This document shows, piece after piece, positions 1 through 8,835 of a stretch of 64,000 bases of DNA. A model generated the notes under the pieces. It was not told the origin of the DNA, ran no database searches, and saw nothing but the letters and a program-made list of their open reading frames with translations. Position numbers and translations under genes: made by a program. Numbering within the stretch: position 1 is the first letter of the stretch; the number at the start of each line of letters is the position of its first letter. Source of the DNA: Leucothrix pacifica (GTDB lineage Bacteria > Pseudomonadota > Gammaproteobacteria > Thiotrichales > Thiotrichaceae); the NCBI RefSeq assembly GCF_003172875.1, contig NZ_QGKM01000027.1, positions 27,062 through 91,061 on the forward strand. The letters run 5' to 3'.

Positions 1-1
1 T

Positions 2-235
2 GAGCAAATGAAGATGTTCCTGACACGTCTTGGCTTTGGTTCAACTGCAGTTGTCACAGGTGATGTAACACAGATTGATTTACCAAAGCATCAGACATCT
101 GGCCTCAAACACGTCATCAATATTTTACAGGGTATTGAAGAGGTTGAATTTTGCTTTTTCCAACCTAAAGATGTGGTTCGTCACTCGTTAGTACAGCGAA
201 TTGTTGAAGCCTATAACGATCATGATGAGAGCTGA
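2..235 (+). CDS. ybeZ: PhoH-family ATPase YbeZ, C-terminal end (partial)
   Basis: The gene is cut by the left window edge; the frame is open from base 2 and ends with TGA at 233-235. The visible 77 residues include [14 protein letters not shown] and [11 protein letters not shown], which match the end of the PhoH/YbeZ P-loop domain; the Walker A part lies outside. YbeZ is a cytoplasmic nucleotide-binding protein that works with YbeY in RNA and ribosome maturation. Its stop overlaps the ybeY start (TGATG), so the two are translationally coupled in the usual ybeZ-ybeY-corC-lnt order. Confidence 0.92.
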   Translation, partial: EQMKMFLTRLGFGSTAVVTGDVTQIDLPKHQTSGLKHVINILQGIEEVEFCFFQPKDVVRHSLVQRIVEAYNDHDES

Positions 236-711
236 TGTTTCACCTTGAGATACAAAATGAGTGTGCTGCAGCATTGCCAGACCCTGCATGGTTGGTTGAC
301 TGTGCACAGCTTGCCTATCAAGGTGAACTTCAAGGCTCAGCCGTGTTACGAATAGTAGGGCCTGATGAAGCGCGAACACTCAATCATGAATTCCGTGATA
401 AAGATTATGCAACCAATATTTTGTCCTTTCCCAGCGACTTCAGTGACTTACCGGAAGGTGTACTGGATGATGAAGAGGCGGGTTATTTGGGTGATTTAGT
501 GGTGTGTGCTGACATCATTGCTGATGAGGCGAAGCAGCAAAGCAAATCTGTAGCGCACCACTGGGCGCACTTAGTTGTACATGGCATCCTGCACTTGCAG
601 GGATATGATCATATTGAAGAAGATGAGGCTGCCCTAATGGAGAGCCTTGAAATTAAGTTACTTGGAAAAATAGGAGTTCCAGACCCTTATAATGAAACCG
701 AAGCCAGTTAA
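235..711 (+). CDS. ybeY: Endoribonuclease YbeY (16S rRNA maturation / rRNA quality control)
   Basis: This 158-residue protein has the normal YbeY length. It carries the zinc-binding motif HGILHLQGYDH near residues 120-130, matching the family signature H-x3-H-x5-H. YbeY is a metal-dependent single-strand endoribonuclease involved in 16S rRNA 3'-end processing and ribosome quality control in the cytoplasm. It overlaps ybeZ by one base and corC by 20 bases, so it sits in one operon with both. Confidence 0.95.
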   Translation: MFHLEIQNECAAALPDPAWLVDCAQLAYQGELQGSAVLRIVGPDEARTLNHEFRDKDYATNILSFPSDFSDLPEGVLDDEEAGYLGDLVVCADIIADEAKQQSKSVAHHWAHLVVHGILHLQGYDHIEEDEAALMESLEIKLLGKIGVPDPYNETEAS

Positions 712-1534
712 AATAAAACCCCCGTCTTGGTTGAAGCGGTGGGCGCTTGGCAAGTTTGATTTGTCAGCAAGCAGTGGTGATGAGCTAGTAGATCGTTTAC
801 GTGCAGCTCAGCGGAAAAATGTGATTGCACCGAACTCATTAAGTATGATGGAAGGTGTGCTGCAGGTTGATCAGCTGAAAGTTCGGGATATTATGATCCC
901 GAGATCACATATTCAGTTTGTATTTCATGATGACAAGTATCATGACATATTGAACCGGGTTCTGGAGTCAGGGCACTCACGTTATCCAGTGTTAGATGAT
1001 AATTTGGATGATGTCGAAGGTGTGCTTTTGGCGAAAGATTTATTGAAGTATGTAGGACGTGAAGATGAGTTCGATATGGATGATATCTTGCGACCTGCAA
1101 TCGTTGTACCGGAAGGGCAGAAGCTTGAGAGTTTATTGGCTCACTTCCGAAGAAGCCGCAACCATATGGCGGTAGTCGTTGATGAGTATTCTGGCACGGC
1201 CGGACTTGTGACGATAGAAGACGTATTAGAACAAATCGTTGGTGAGATAGATGATGAACATGATCACATCGATGACAAATTAGATATTCGTAAACATGGT
1301 GACGGGCGTTTTACTGTGTTAGCGGGAACTGAGATTAGTGTATTTAATCAGTATTTTAAAACATCATTACCAGACTCAGCATTCGACACAGTAGGTGGCG
1401 TCGTTACCAATGAGTTTGGCAAGATACCAAAGCAGCATGATGAGTTGATGATTGAGGAAATCAAATTTCGGGTATTACGCTCGGATAGTCGTCGTATTCA
1501 GTTGTTAGAGGTGCAAACTGCTGAGGCAGCTTAA
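692..1534 (+). CDS. corC: CorC/HlyC-family CBS-domain protein (YbeX)
   Basis: This 280-residue soluble protein has two CBS motifs around residues 70-190 (VRDIMIPRS; VVVDEYSGTAGLVTIEDVLEQIVGE) and a CorC_HlyC C-terminal domain (about 200-275). The family is linked to magnesium/cobalt efflux and, as YbeX, to ribosome metabolism. It lacks the transmembrane DUF21 domain of larger relatives. The start lies inside the ybeY 3' end, with a GGAG about 15 bases upstream. It is followed closely by lnt. Confidence 0.92.
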   Translation: MKPKPVKIKPPSWLKRWALGKFDLSASSGDELVDRLRAAQRKNVIAPNSLSMMEGVLQVDQLKVRDIMIPRSHIQFVFHDDKYHDILNRVLESGHSRYPVLDDNLDDVEGVLLAKDLLKYVGREDEFDMDDILRPAIVVPEGQKLESLLAHFRRSRNHMAVVVDEYSGTAGLVTIEDVLEQIVGEIDDEHDHIDDKLDIRKHGDGRFTVLAGTEISVFNQYFKTSLPDSAFDTVGGVVTNEFGKIPKQHDELMIEEIKFRVLRSDSRRIQLLEVQTAEAA

Positions 1535-1546
1535 GGATTCAATCAT

Positions 1547-3124
1547 ATGCAGTATGCTTTTAGGAAGCTTAACTACCTATACTCTCTACTAGCGGGAGCA
1601 TCACTAGTTTTATCGCTTGCCCCCGTAGGTTTGTTTCCAATTGCATACATCTCACCGGCGATTCTTTTTTTTCTATTATTACGTAGCAATCGACGTTCCC
1701 AAAGCGTGAAGCTCGGCTGGGCATTTGGAGTTGGTCTATTTGGTGCTGGTGCTTCATGGGTGTTCCAGAGTATGTACAGTTTTGCGCAAGCGCCTTTGGC
1801 GCTTGCTGCTTTTCTGACGTTCCTGTTTGTACTGGGTCTTGCGTTACAAATTGCATTTTTTGGATTCATCGTATCGTTCTTTAATAAGTGTCTTGTTATT
1901 TCACGGTTATTAGTTATTTATCCAGCTGCGTGGGTGTTTGTCGAGTGGTGTCGAGGGTGGTTATTTACCGGTTTTCCTTGGTTGTATTTGGGCCACTCCC
2001 AGATCGACACTTGGTTTGCGCATTATGCACCCGTTGGTGGTAGCTTATTAGTCAGCTGGGTTACTGCAATCATCGCAGGCGCTTTAGTGACGACAATTGC
2101 AGGCCAAAATTCCGAACGCTATCACCAAGTTAATCTACCGGCTGCAAACTATGTGCGTGTTTCTGAGCCTCTGTCACACTGGAGTCGAGGCATAGCTGCT
2201 GCGGTTGTCCTTGCTTTGGTGGCAGGAGCATGGCTACTTTCGCTTAAGCACTGGGTTGTTCCAACCGGTGATAACCTTAAGGTTAGTTTGATTCAGGCAA
2301 ATATTGCTCAGGATCAAAAGTGGTTACCGGAGCAGCGTGTGCCATCGGTTGAACGATATATGTCAATGACTCGCAAACACTGGGACAGTGATCTTATTGT
2401 CTGGCCTGAGACGGCAATTCCGGGACGCTTTGCCGAGTTTAATGACTTTGTGTTAGCGCCTATGTATCAAGAGTCAATTGAGACCAATACCAATCTTGTT
2501 GTGGGTGGTTTTCATGAGACAGAGTCGGGGCAATTTAAAAACAGCGCGATCGTGTTGGGCGATGATGTTGATGAAGTCGACATATACTCAAAGCGCCACT
2601 TAGTGCCCTTAGGTGAGTATATCCCTTTGCTCAAATATCTCCGCTGGCTGGATAAGTGGATGAATATTCCCTATGACAATCTATCGAGTGGTGGAGAAGA
2701 CGGTTTACTAACGATTGGCAAGCATCGTGCCCAGATGAGTATTTGTTATGAAGATGCGTTTGGTGAAGAGATTATTGATGATCTGCCGGAAGCTGACTAT
2801 CTGATCAATATCACCAACGACGGTTGGTTCAGCGGATCGCTACAACCCTATCAGCATATGCAAATTGCTCGTTTCCGTGCGTTGGAAGCGGGGCGTTATT
2901 TGCTACGCGCCACCAACACAGGCGTTTCTGGAATCGTGGATCATCGTGGTAAGGTTATCAATACCATACCTGCTTATGAGCAGGGCGTCGTTAGTGGTGA
3001 AATGATGGTCTTATCCGGAAGTACACCGTATGTGAAGTTTGGCAATTACTTAGTTGTTATCCTAAGTTCACTACTCCTTCTCATATTGTTTGCAGTGTCC
3101 AGAAAAAACCGAAATATTCTGTAG
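1547..3124 (+). CDS. lnt: Apolipoprotein N-acyltransferase
   Basis: This inner-membrane enzyme adds the third acyl chain to the N-terminal Cys of lipoproteins. The 525-residue protein has several hydrophobic segments in residues 1-230 and a nitrilase-like periplasmic domain at about 240-480. The catalytic triad is visible: E288 (WPETAIPG), K349 (YSKRHLVPLGEY) and C400 (SICYEDAFG). A last hydrophobic helix ends the protein. It lies 12 bases after corC. Its TAG stop falls in the first unit of an octamer tandem repeat. Confidence 0.96.
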   Translation: MQYAFRKLNYLYSLLAGASLVLSLAPVGLFPIAYISPAILFFLLLRSNRRSQSVKLGWAFGVGLFGAGASWVFQSMYSFAQAPLALAAFLTFLFVLGLALQIAFFGFIVSFFNKCLVISRLLVIYPAAWVFVEWCRGWLFTGFPWLYLGHSQIDTWFAHYAPVGGSLLVSWVTAIIAGALVTTIAGQNSERYHQVNLPAANYVRVSEPLSHWSRGIAAAVVLALVAGAWLLSLKHWVVPTGDNLKVSLIQANIAQDQKWLPEQRVPSVERYMSMTRKHWDSDLIVWPETAIPGRFAEFNDFVLAPMYQESIETNTNLVVGGFHETESGQFKNSAIVLGDDVDEVDIYSKRHLVPLGEYIPLLKYLRWLDKWMNIPYDNLSSGGEDGLLTIGKHRAQMSICYEDAFGEEIIDDLPEADYLINITNDGWFSGSLQPYQHMQIARFRALEAGRYLLRATNTGVSGIVDHRGKVINTIPAYEQGVVSGEMMVLSGSTPYVKFGNYLVVILSSLLLLILFAVSRKNRNIL

Positions 3125-3156
3125 TTCTGTAGTTCTGTAGTTCTGTAGTTCTGTAG
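3117..3156. repeat. Tandem octamer repeat (TTCTGTAG x5)
   Basis: Five perfect head-to-tail copies of TTCTGTAG fill the space between the convergent genes lnt and prmB. The lnt stop codon (3122-3124) is in the first copy and the prmB stop (complement of 3158-3160) follows the last. Copy-number change would therefore leave both proteins intact. Confidence 0.97.
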
Positions 3157-3157
3157 T

Positions 3158-4060
3158 TTAAAAATGAATTTCCAGCTGTTCTTTGGTCAGCAGAAAAATG
3201 CCATCACCACCACGTTCAAACTCTAACCATTGGAATGGCACGTCAGGAAATGCGGCTTGTAGGGCGTACTGACTGTTGCCAACTTCGACCACTAAGATAC
3301 CGTTATCGTTAAGGTGTTTCGCTGCTTCCTCAAGAATGTGACGTGTCAGATTCAGGCCATCTGCACCAGAGCTGAGCCCCAATTCCGGCTCATGCTTAAA
3401 TTCAGCGCTGAGCGCGTCCATGTCTTCCTGATCAACATAAGGTGGGTTACTTACGATAATATCGTAGGTACGACCGCTGAGGCTTTTAAAGCCATCTGAA
3501 GCAATGGTGTGAACCTGAGAGCCTGCATCATGTCGTTCGATATTGATTGCTGCAACTTCCAGTGCTTCCTCTGAAATATCGACAAGATCCACATTAGATC
3601 CCGGAAAAGCGTAGGCGCTTGCAATACCAATACAGCCACTACCTGTGCATAGATCCAGAATGCTATCAACGTCTTCAGGGTCAACCCACGGCGCAAATTG
3701 AGTTTCTACTAACTCTGCAATAGGTGAGCGGGGGACTAAAACACGTTCATCCACAAAAAATGGCAATCCGGCAAACCAGCCTTCCTGGGTGATATAAGCG
3801 GCAGGGATGCGTTCATCGACACGGCGTGCCAGCATGGCGTAAATATGTTGCTTCTCGGCTTCCGTCACAAGCCCATCCCAATAGACAGAAGGTGTGTCGA
3901 CAGGTAAGTGCAGGCCTCTCAGTACCAAATAAACCGCTTCATCAATCGCAGATGACATGCCGTGACCAAAGTCAAGTTCAGCCTCGCTAAATCGACTGGC
4001 AGACCAGCGAATCATATCTTTTACGGTGTTAAGTTGCTGAAATTCGCTGAAGGCTTGCAT
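3158..4060 (-). CDS. prmB: Ribosomal protein L3 N5-glutamine methyltransferase PrmB
   Basis: This 300-residue AdoMet methyltransferase modifies a Gln of ribosomal protein uL3. It has a SAM-binding motif (ILDLCTGSGCIGI) and the substrate motif NPPY (VSNPPYVDQEDM) typical of PrmB/PrmC/HemK. The N-terminal MIRWSASRFSEAELDFGHG segment points to PrmB rather than PrmC. I chose the ATG at 4060 because AGGA lies nine bases upstream and the length matches E. coli PrmB. An upstream ATG at 4093 has only a too-close AGGCG. It is divergent from psd. Confidence 0.93.
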   Translation of the reverse strand: MQAFSEFQQLNTVKDMIRWSASRFSEAELDFGHGMSSAIDEAVYLVLRGLHLPVDTPSVYWDGLVTEAEKQHIYAMLARRVDERIPAAYITQEGWFAGLPFFVDERVLVPRSPIAELVETQFAPWVDPEDVDSILDLCTGSGCIGIASAYAFPGSNVDLVDISEEALEVAAINIERHDAGSQVHTIASDGFKSLSGRTYDIIVSNPPYVDQEDMDALSAEFKHEPELGLSSGADGLNLTRHILEEAAKHLNDNGILVVEVGNSQYALQAAFPDVPFQWLEFERGGDGIFLLTKEQLEIHF

Positions 4061-4142
4061 GCGCTGTTTTCCTGTTACTGAATCGCGTATCATCGCCTAA
4101 TTTATGGCTTCTGAAAAGCCAGTCATTCAAATAAGGTTAAAA

Positions 4143-4991
4143 ATGAACGCTTCACTACTCGATTACATAAAGTCTGGCTCTTTGTATGCACTACCACACC
4201 ACGCTATCTCACGGGTTGTGTATAAGTTAACGCGGATTGAGTCTCCGGTAGTCGTGCCTGTTATCAAGGGGTTTGCGAGAGTATTTAAGGTCGATTTAAG
4301 TGAGGCGAAACAGCCAGAGCCAGAAAGTTATAAGAGCTTTAATGCCTTTTTCACTCGTGAGATTAAACCAGAGCTTCGACCGATCGCAGACACAGCTATC
4401 GTAAGTCCGGTGGATGGTACCGTGAGCCAGTCAGGTGCAATTAATGCCGGTAGAATTTTTCAGGCTAAGGGGCAGGATTATACCGTTCAGGAGTTGTTGG
4501 CTTGTGATGATGCAATGGCTGAGTCGTTTGCTAATGGCCAGTTTTTGACAATCTACTTGTCACCACGAGATTATCATCGTATGCACATGCCTTTTAAGGG
4601 GCATTTAACGGAACAAGTGCATGTACCCGGACGCTTATTTAGTGTTGCACCGCATACCGTAAAAACCGTATCCCGAATCTTTGCCCGTAACGAACGTGTA
4701 GTGGCCCACTTCGATACAGACTACGGTCGAATGGCGATGGTCTTAGTGGGTGCTATCAATGTAGCGGCTATAGAAACAGTATGGGACGGACTTGTGACTC
4801 CGCCTAAAGGTAAAACCATCTCACGTAAGGCTTATGCTGTGGGTGATGTGACTCTGGACAAAGGCCAGGAGTTAGGGCGATTTAACATGGGATCAACGAT
4901 CGTCATGCTAATGGAATCTAAAAGCCCTGAATTGTCAAAGTCATTGATTGAAGGCCTGCCCGTTAAAATGGGGCAAGCCTTCTCAGACTGA
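4143..4991 (+). CDS. psd: Phosphatidylserine decarboxylase proenzyme
   Basis: This enzyme converts phosphatidylserine to phosphatidylethanolamine at the inner membrane. The proenzyme self-cleaves at the GST motif (NMGSTIVML) to create the pyruvoyl group. Other family blocks are YLSPRDYHRMHMP and FARNERV. The length is 282 residues. The frame is open from 4104, but the ATG at 4143 is preferred because AAGG lies just upstream and homologues begin there. Its partner pssA is at 17265. Confidence 0.95.
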   Translation: MNASLLDYIKSGSLYALPHHAISRVVYKLTRIESPVVVPVIKGFARVFKVDLSEAKQPEPESYKSFNAFFTREIKPELRPIADTAIVSPVDGTVSQSGAINAGRIFQAKGQDYTVQELLACDDAMAESFANGQFLTIYLSPRDYHRMHMPFKGHLTEQVHVPGRLFSVAPHTVKTVSRIFARNERVVAHFDTDYGRMAMVLVGAINVAAIETVWDGLVTPPKGKTISRKAYAVGDVTLDKGQELGRFNMGSTIVMLMESKSPELSKSLIEGLPVKMGQAFSD

Positions 4992-5006
4992 TCTTCTGCA
5001 GGTCAC

Positions 5007-6071
5007 TCAGGGAGCTAATGATCCCGGAATTCTTGCCGGCTCACTCACTGATTCTTTGATGGACTGCATTTTGGGTAGGTTGGCAATAAACACTTTGAAG
5101 AGGTCGGGATCAAAATGCTTGCCGACCATCTTCTCCATCATTTTTAGAGCGGATTGTTCACTACTGGCGTCTTTGTAGACACGTTTATGTATCAATGCAT
5201 CATAAACATCCACAATTGTGGTGATGCGTGCAGACTCTGGTATTTCTTTGCCTTTCAAGCCTCTTGGGTAACCGCTACCATCCCATCGCTCATGATGGCA
5301 GAGGGCGATTTCTGACGCCATTTTAAGCAGAGGAATATTTGTGCCTCGCAGCATATCAGCACCAATTTCAGCATGACGTTTCATTACCTCGAACTCTTCC
5401 TCAGTTAGCTTGCCCGGTTTGAGTAATACACTGTCAGGTATGCCGATTTTACCGATGTCATGCATGGGGGCTGCGATACGAATGTCAGCTGCAATAGCGT
5501 CATCCCACTTTAGGGCCCGCGCCATAACCTCTGCATAGAGACCAATACGCCTCACATGGGCAGCAGTTTCGTGATCACGATGACCTGCGGCAGTGAGCAG
5601 CTTCATCGCAATCTCTTCTTCCCTGGAACGTATTTCTTGAGTTTTATTGTCAATCTCTAACTGGAGTTCTTCTTGGTTGAGTGACTTCTCACGGAAACTC
5701 TGCAGGCGTACCACTTCGTTGTAATATTCTTCACCCAGATCTTGTATCACTAGCAGAGAATGAGTGTCCTGACAGATCGCTGTTGCCTCAAGTGGTAACT
5801 CTTCTCCGTGTTGGGTAAATTCAATCCAGGGGCCGGAGCGGTGTGGAGTGTTAACCTTTGACTCCCAAACATCTTCAGCTTCATACATAAAGCATTCGAG
5901 AAACGGGAATAACATACCAAGTTTAACGGTTTGGCCTGCTTCAAAGTTGCGGTCACAAAATGTGTTCAACCAGCTTGGCTTTTTAGTTAATAGTTTGAAA
6001 TTATCACGATCTTCTCTCAAAAAAACCGCAATGCTCATTGATTGAAATATGCTGGACAGTATCTGGCTCAT
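5007..6071 (-). CDS. HD-GYP domain protein (probable c-di-GMP phosphodiesterase), last gene of a Ras-like GTPase operon
   Basis: The 354-residue protein has a variable N-terminal domain (about 1-120), a short helical linker rich in Glu (about 125-160) and an HD-GYP domain (about 160-335). Metal and signature residues are present: HDIGKIGIPD, then HHERWDGSGYP with the GYP motif. This supports cyclic-di-GMP hydrolysis. There is no receiver or clear membrane segment, so control probably comes from the N-terminal domain and the co-encoded GTPase. Its start overlaps the GTPase stop (ATGA). Confidence 0.88.
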   Translation of the reverse strand: MSQILSSIFQSMSIAVFLREDRDNFKLLTKKPSWLNTFCDRNFEAGQTVKLGMLFPFLECFMYEAEDVWESKVNTPHRSGPWIEFTQHGEELPLEATAICQDTHSLLVIQDLGEEYYNEVVRLQSFREKSLNQEELQLEIDNKTQEIRSREEEIAMKLLTAAGHRDHETAAHVRRIGLYAEVMARALKWDDAIAADIRIAAPMHDIGKIGIPDSVLLKPGKLTEEEFEVMKRHAEIGADMLRGTNIPLLKMASEIALCHHERWDGSGYPRGLKGKEIPESARITTIVDVYDALIHKRVYKDASSEQSALKMMEKMVGKHFDPDLFKVFIANLPKMQSIKESVSEPARIPGSLAP

Positions 6072-6613
6072 AGTTTATCAACCATTGTAGAGGAGTGCTG
6101 CTCGCCCTCGCGATAATCAAGAATTTTACGAGTCAGTTTATGGAATAAAAGTTCTACGTTTTCATCATTTTTTGCGCTGGTCAGGATAATCTCAGCACCA
6201 AGGTCCTCAAGAGTAGCTAACTGTTTTGGCTCTACTTGCCACTTCGGGTCATCTTGAAGGTCGGCCTTGTTAAGTGCCACCACAAATGGAATATCACCGG
6301 TATACTCCAGTGCTTCTTTATACATATTAATGGCCGTTTCAACGGAGAAGGGGCGTGTGCCGTCAGCAACTACGATAAAACCGGCTGCACCACGTAGATA
6401 AGATGTTCTCAGGCGTGTCAAGTCATCTTGACCGGCCAGATCCCAGATCATCAGTGTTGCATCTTGCTCATCGACAGTGAGTTGTTTCTTGTCAATTTTG
6501 ACGCCAACTGACGTGTGGTATTTATCGCTGAATATGCTGTCGACATAGCGCATAACTAAGCTGGTTTTACCAACTGCAAATGCCCCCAGCAAACAGATTT
6601 TTTTTTGTAACAC
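6068..6613 (-). CDS. Prokaryotic Ras/Rab-like small GTPase
   Basis: This 181-residue single-domain GTPase has all G motifs: G1 GAFAVGKTS, switch-I TSVGVKI, G3 WDLAGQD with the catalytic Gln retained, G4 NKAD and G5 TSAK. The layout is that of eukaryotic Rab/Ras proteins, not of Era/TrmE GTPases. There is no C-terminal prenylation Cys. The start is GTG with AGGA seven bases upstream. It lies between a membrane-anchored protein and an HD-GYP protein and probably acts as their switch; that role is inferred. Confidence 0.88.
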   Translation of the reverse strand: MLQKKICLLGAFAVGKTSLVMRYVDSIFSDKYHTSVGVKIDKKQLTVDEQDATLMIWDLAGQDDLTRLRTSYLRGAAGFIVVADGTRPFSVETAINMYKEALEYTGDIPFVVALNKADLQDDPKWQVEPKQLATLEDLGAEIILTSAKNDENVELLFHKLTRKILDYREGEQHSSTMVDKL

Positions 6614-6656
6614 TGTGTCGTCCTAAGAAATGTTTCGGTTTATCAATAGCTCGTTG

Positions 6657-8066
6657 TCAATTTGACCGGATCATTAGTTGGTTGAGATTTACCACCTTAA
6701 CACCTTCAAACAGTGGTGCTCTTAATCGAAACTCTTTTATCCAGTCGGAGCTAGCTTGTCCACTTGCAAAGAGCGTGTTGTCAACCAGTCTCAGCTTAAC
6801 TGTATTCGGTACCAGAAGTGATTTGTGGACACGCTTTAGTATAATTTCAGGTTCTAATGACAGATAAGGTTTGAAATTTAATTCTAACGGTAAGCTGCTC
6901 ATGATGTCACTATTTACAACACTATCCGGACTTTTAGCCAGCGGGTCATACAAACCTGAAATACGGTACTGACCGTCGGATTCCGTTGCGTTTGTAATGA
7001 TAATCCCCGGCTCGGATGATAACTTTGACTGTACATCTTGCCAGTTTTTAATTGTTTGATGTGAATTATACAGTGAGTAAACTAAGCCTAATATTAATGG
7101 CGGTAACAATAGCCAAATTATTTTATTTGGTTTTTTTACCGCTTTACCAGACTCATTGCTTTTTGTATTTTCGCTGGCACCTTCCTTTTTCTTTACTCTC
7201 AGGCAGTTTGCCAGGATAGGCTGAAGCTGTTCAAAGCGCTCCGGATCACCATCATAATGCTTAAGTTGTTGTGGTACTTGCTGATGAATACTTTCCAGTG
7301 TCTCGCTCAATAAATTCTGCATGCCTTGTGGCACAGTACCCCTCACGACGGCGGCGAGAGTAGCCGAAGGGCCTTGCTCAATGAGTACGGTCAAATCACC
7401 TAGTTTTAAGGTGCTCAGGCCGCTGTTTTCATCTACCTCAAAAGAGTCCCTTGTAAAGTCCTGAATGGCGGTCAGCATTCCGGAGACCATGTCCGGGTCT
7501 TTGCTGATCGCAGTATCAGACAGAATGTGCTGAAGTAGTAAGCCTGTTTCACTGTGAATTAAAAAGATCTGCTCAACCTGAAATACCACATTGTTCATTA
7601 AGGCAACTTCAGCGTAGCTCCGCCCGGTGCGCCACGCATCAAAACGCCATTGCCATGATTTTGGTGACACGCTTTGCTCGAGTAGCTCGTTAAAGTTACT
7701 CATCATTTGATTCATGGTAGCGTTAATGGACTTACGAATCGCAGGCCCCATAATAGGGTAGAGGGCATCGGCGATAGGCTTTGGATCTTTAGATACAGAG
7801 TCTAGCAAAGCTTCAGTAATGATAGGGTTAAGCGTTTTTTGTAAACTGGAGTCATGCTTAGCGCGTAGTTTTAACGCTTCACTGACCACGGGTGAAATGT
7901 GTTTTGCCAGAAGTTCGGGGTTTTCCAGAGTGATTTTGTGCTTTAGAAGCTTTTCATAATCAGGCCCCATCAACAAGCGGCGTAATGTGGCCAGCTCACT
8001 GTCCGTAAGCTTGGCTTTGCCGTGCTCGTTCGCGCTTTCACTCATCTGGTCAATCGCCGCCGCCAT
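6657..8066 (-). CDS. Membrane-anchored protein of the GTPase operon (function unknown)
   Basis: The 469-residue protein has a cytoplasmic helical N-terminal region (1-130), a conserved-looking block at about 134-245 (SPKSWQWRF, VEQIFLIHSETGLLLQH, EQGPSATLAAVVRG), a charged linker, one transmembrane helix at about 316-333 and a C-terminal periplasmic part of about 135 residues. From memory, the middle block also occurs in OmpA-family proteins encoded beside Ras-like GTPases in cyanobacteria and proteobacteria. I do not see a complete OmpA peptidoglycan-binding domain here. It starts three bases after the coiled-coil gene. Confidence 0.75.
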   Translation of the reverse strand: MAAAIDQMSESANEHGKAKLTDSELATLRRLLMGPDYEKLLKHKITLENPELLAKHISPVVSEALKLRAKHDSSLQKTLNPIITEALLDSVSKDPKPIADALYPIMGPAIRKSINATMNQMMSNFNELLEQSVSPKSWQWRFDAWRTGRSYAEVALMNNVVFQVEQIFLIHSETGLLLQHILSDTAISKDPDMVSGMLTAIQDFTRDSFEVDENSGLSTLKLGDLTVLIEQGPSATLAAVVRGTVPQGMQNLLSETLESIHQQVPQQLKHYDGDPERFEQLQPILANCLRVKKKEGASENTKSNESGKAVKKPNKIIWLLLPPLILGLVYSLYNSHQTIKNWQDVQSKLSSEPGIIITNATESDGQYRISGLYDPLAKSPDSVVNSDIMSSLPLELNFKPYLSLEPEIILKRVHKSLLVPNTVKLRLVDNTLFASGQASSDWIKEFRLRAPLFEGVKVVNLNQLMIRSN

Positions 8067-8069
8067 AAA

Positions 8070-8636
8070 TTAACTCTTGTGCTCATCCAACAATTGCTCG
8101 GCAACACCGCGTAACATTCTTGCTAAATCACCACGATCGGCTTTGTCAGACTTCAACTCTTTAGCAGCTGTATCAAGTTTCGCTAAAATATCGTCATGTA
8201 GCTGATTCGTTTGTTGCTCCAAACGAGACGACTCACTCTGAATTTTTAACTGCAATGCGTCTTGGGCATTTAGATGTTTACTATTTGAATCATCAAGTGA
8301 CGTTTTAAGTTGCTCAAGTCGTTGATTAGCTTCTCCAGTGTCTGCCCGGCGCTGATCCGACTCATCATTGAGCAGTCGGTACAGCGTTTGGATATCCGCT
8401 GAAATTTGCTCAAACTGTGAATGCGTCTCTTGCTTCAATGTATTCAGGCCTTGATGAAAGTCCTGATGCAAGTCTTGACGTTTTTGCTCGATCTCCTTGG
8501 CTTCTTTGCCAAATAAAATATCCCGGATAGTTGCTAAGCTTCCTGTATCGTCAGAAACTTTCATGGATTCTTCGAGAATTTCCTGAGCAGTATTTTTATT
8601 ATGCTTTTGCGCATGAGTATTGTTGGAATCAGTCAT
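8070..8636 (-). CDS. Coiled-coil protein, first gene of the GTPase operon (function unknown)
   Basis: The 188-residue soluble protein is rich in Gln, Glu, Lys and Asp, with long heptad-like stretches (about 45-165) that predict coiled coil. Near the N-terminus TIRDILFGKEAKEI may be a docking segment. I see no enzymatic motif. The ATG at 8636 is chosen because GGAAG lies five bases upstream; a GTG 12 bases further up is possible. It is nearly contiguous with the membrane protein downstream, so it probably opens the four-gene operon. Confidence 0.72.
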   Translation of the reverse strand: MTDSNNTHAQKHNKNTAQEILEESMKVSDDTGSLATIRDILFGKEAKEIEQKRQDLHQDFHQGLNTLKQETHSQFEQISADIQTLYRLLNDESDQRRADTGEANQRLEQLKTSLDDSNSKHLNAQDALQLKIQSESSRLEQQTNQLHDDILAKLDTAAKELKSDKADRGDLARMLRGVAEQLLDEHKS

Positions 8637-8835
8637 GTTATCTTCCACTTAGGGGTATAATTAGCCGCTGTCGCTACGTTTTACCCTAACTTTTATTGTT
8701 ATAGTTTGGGATGTTGAGCACTTCATTGGCACTAAGTTAATTAGTACTGGAGGTGAGCCGAAGGTTCATCTTTTTCATGATACACCTCAGTTATTAATAG
8801 CTCATGAATAAGTGATGAGTTGTGTAAAATTAGGA

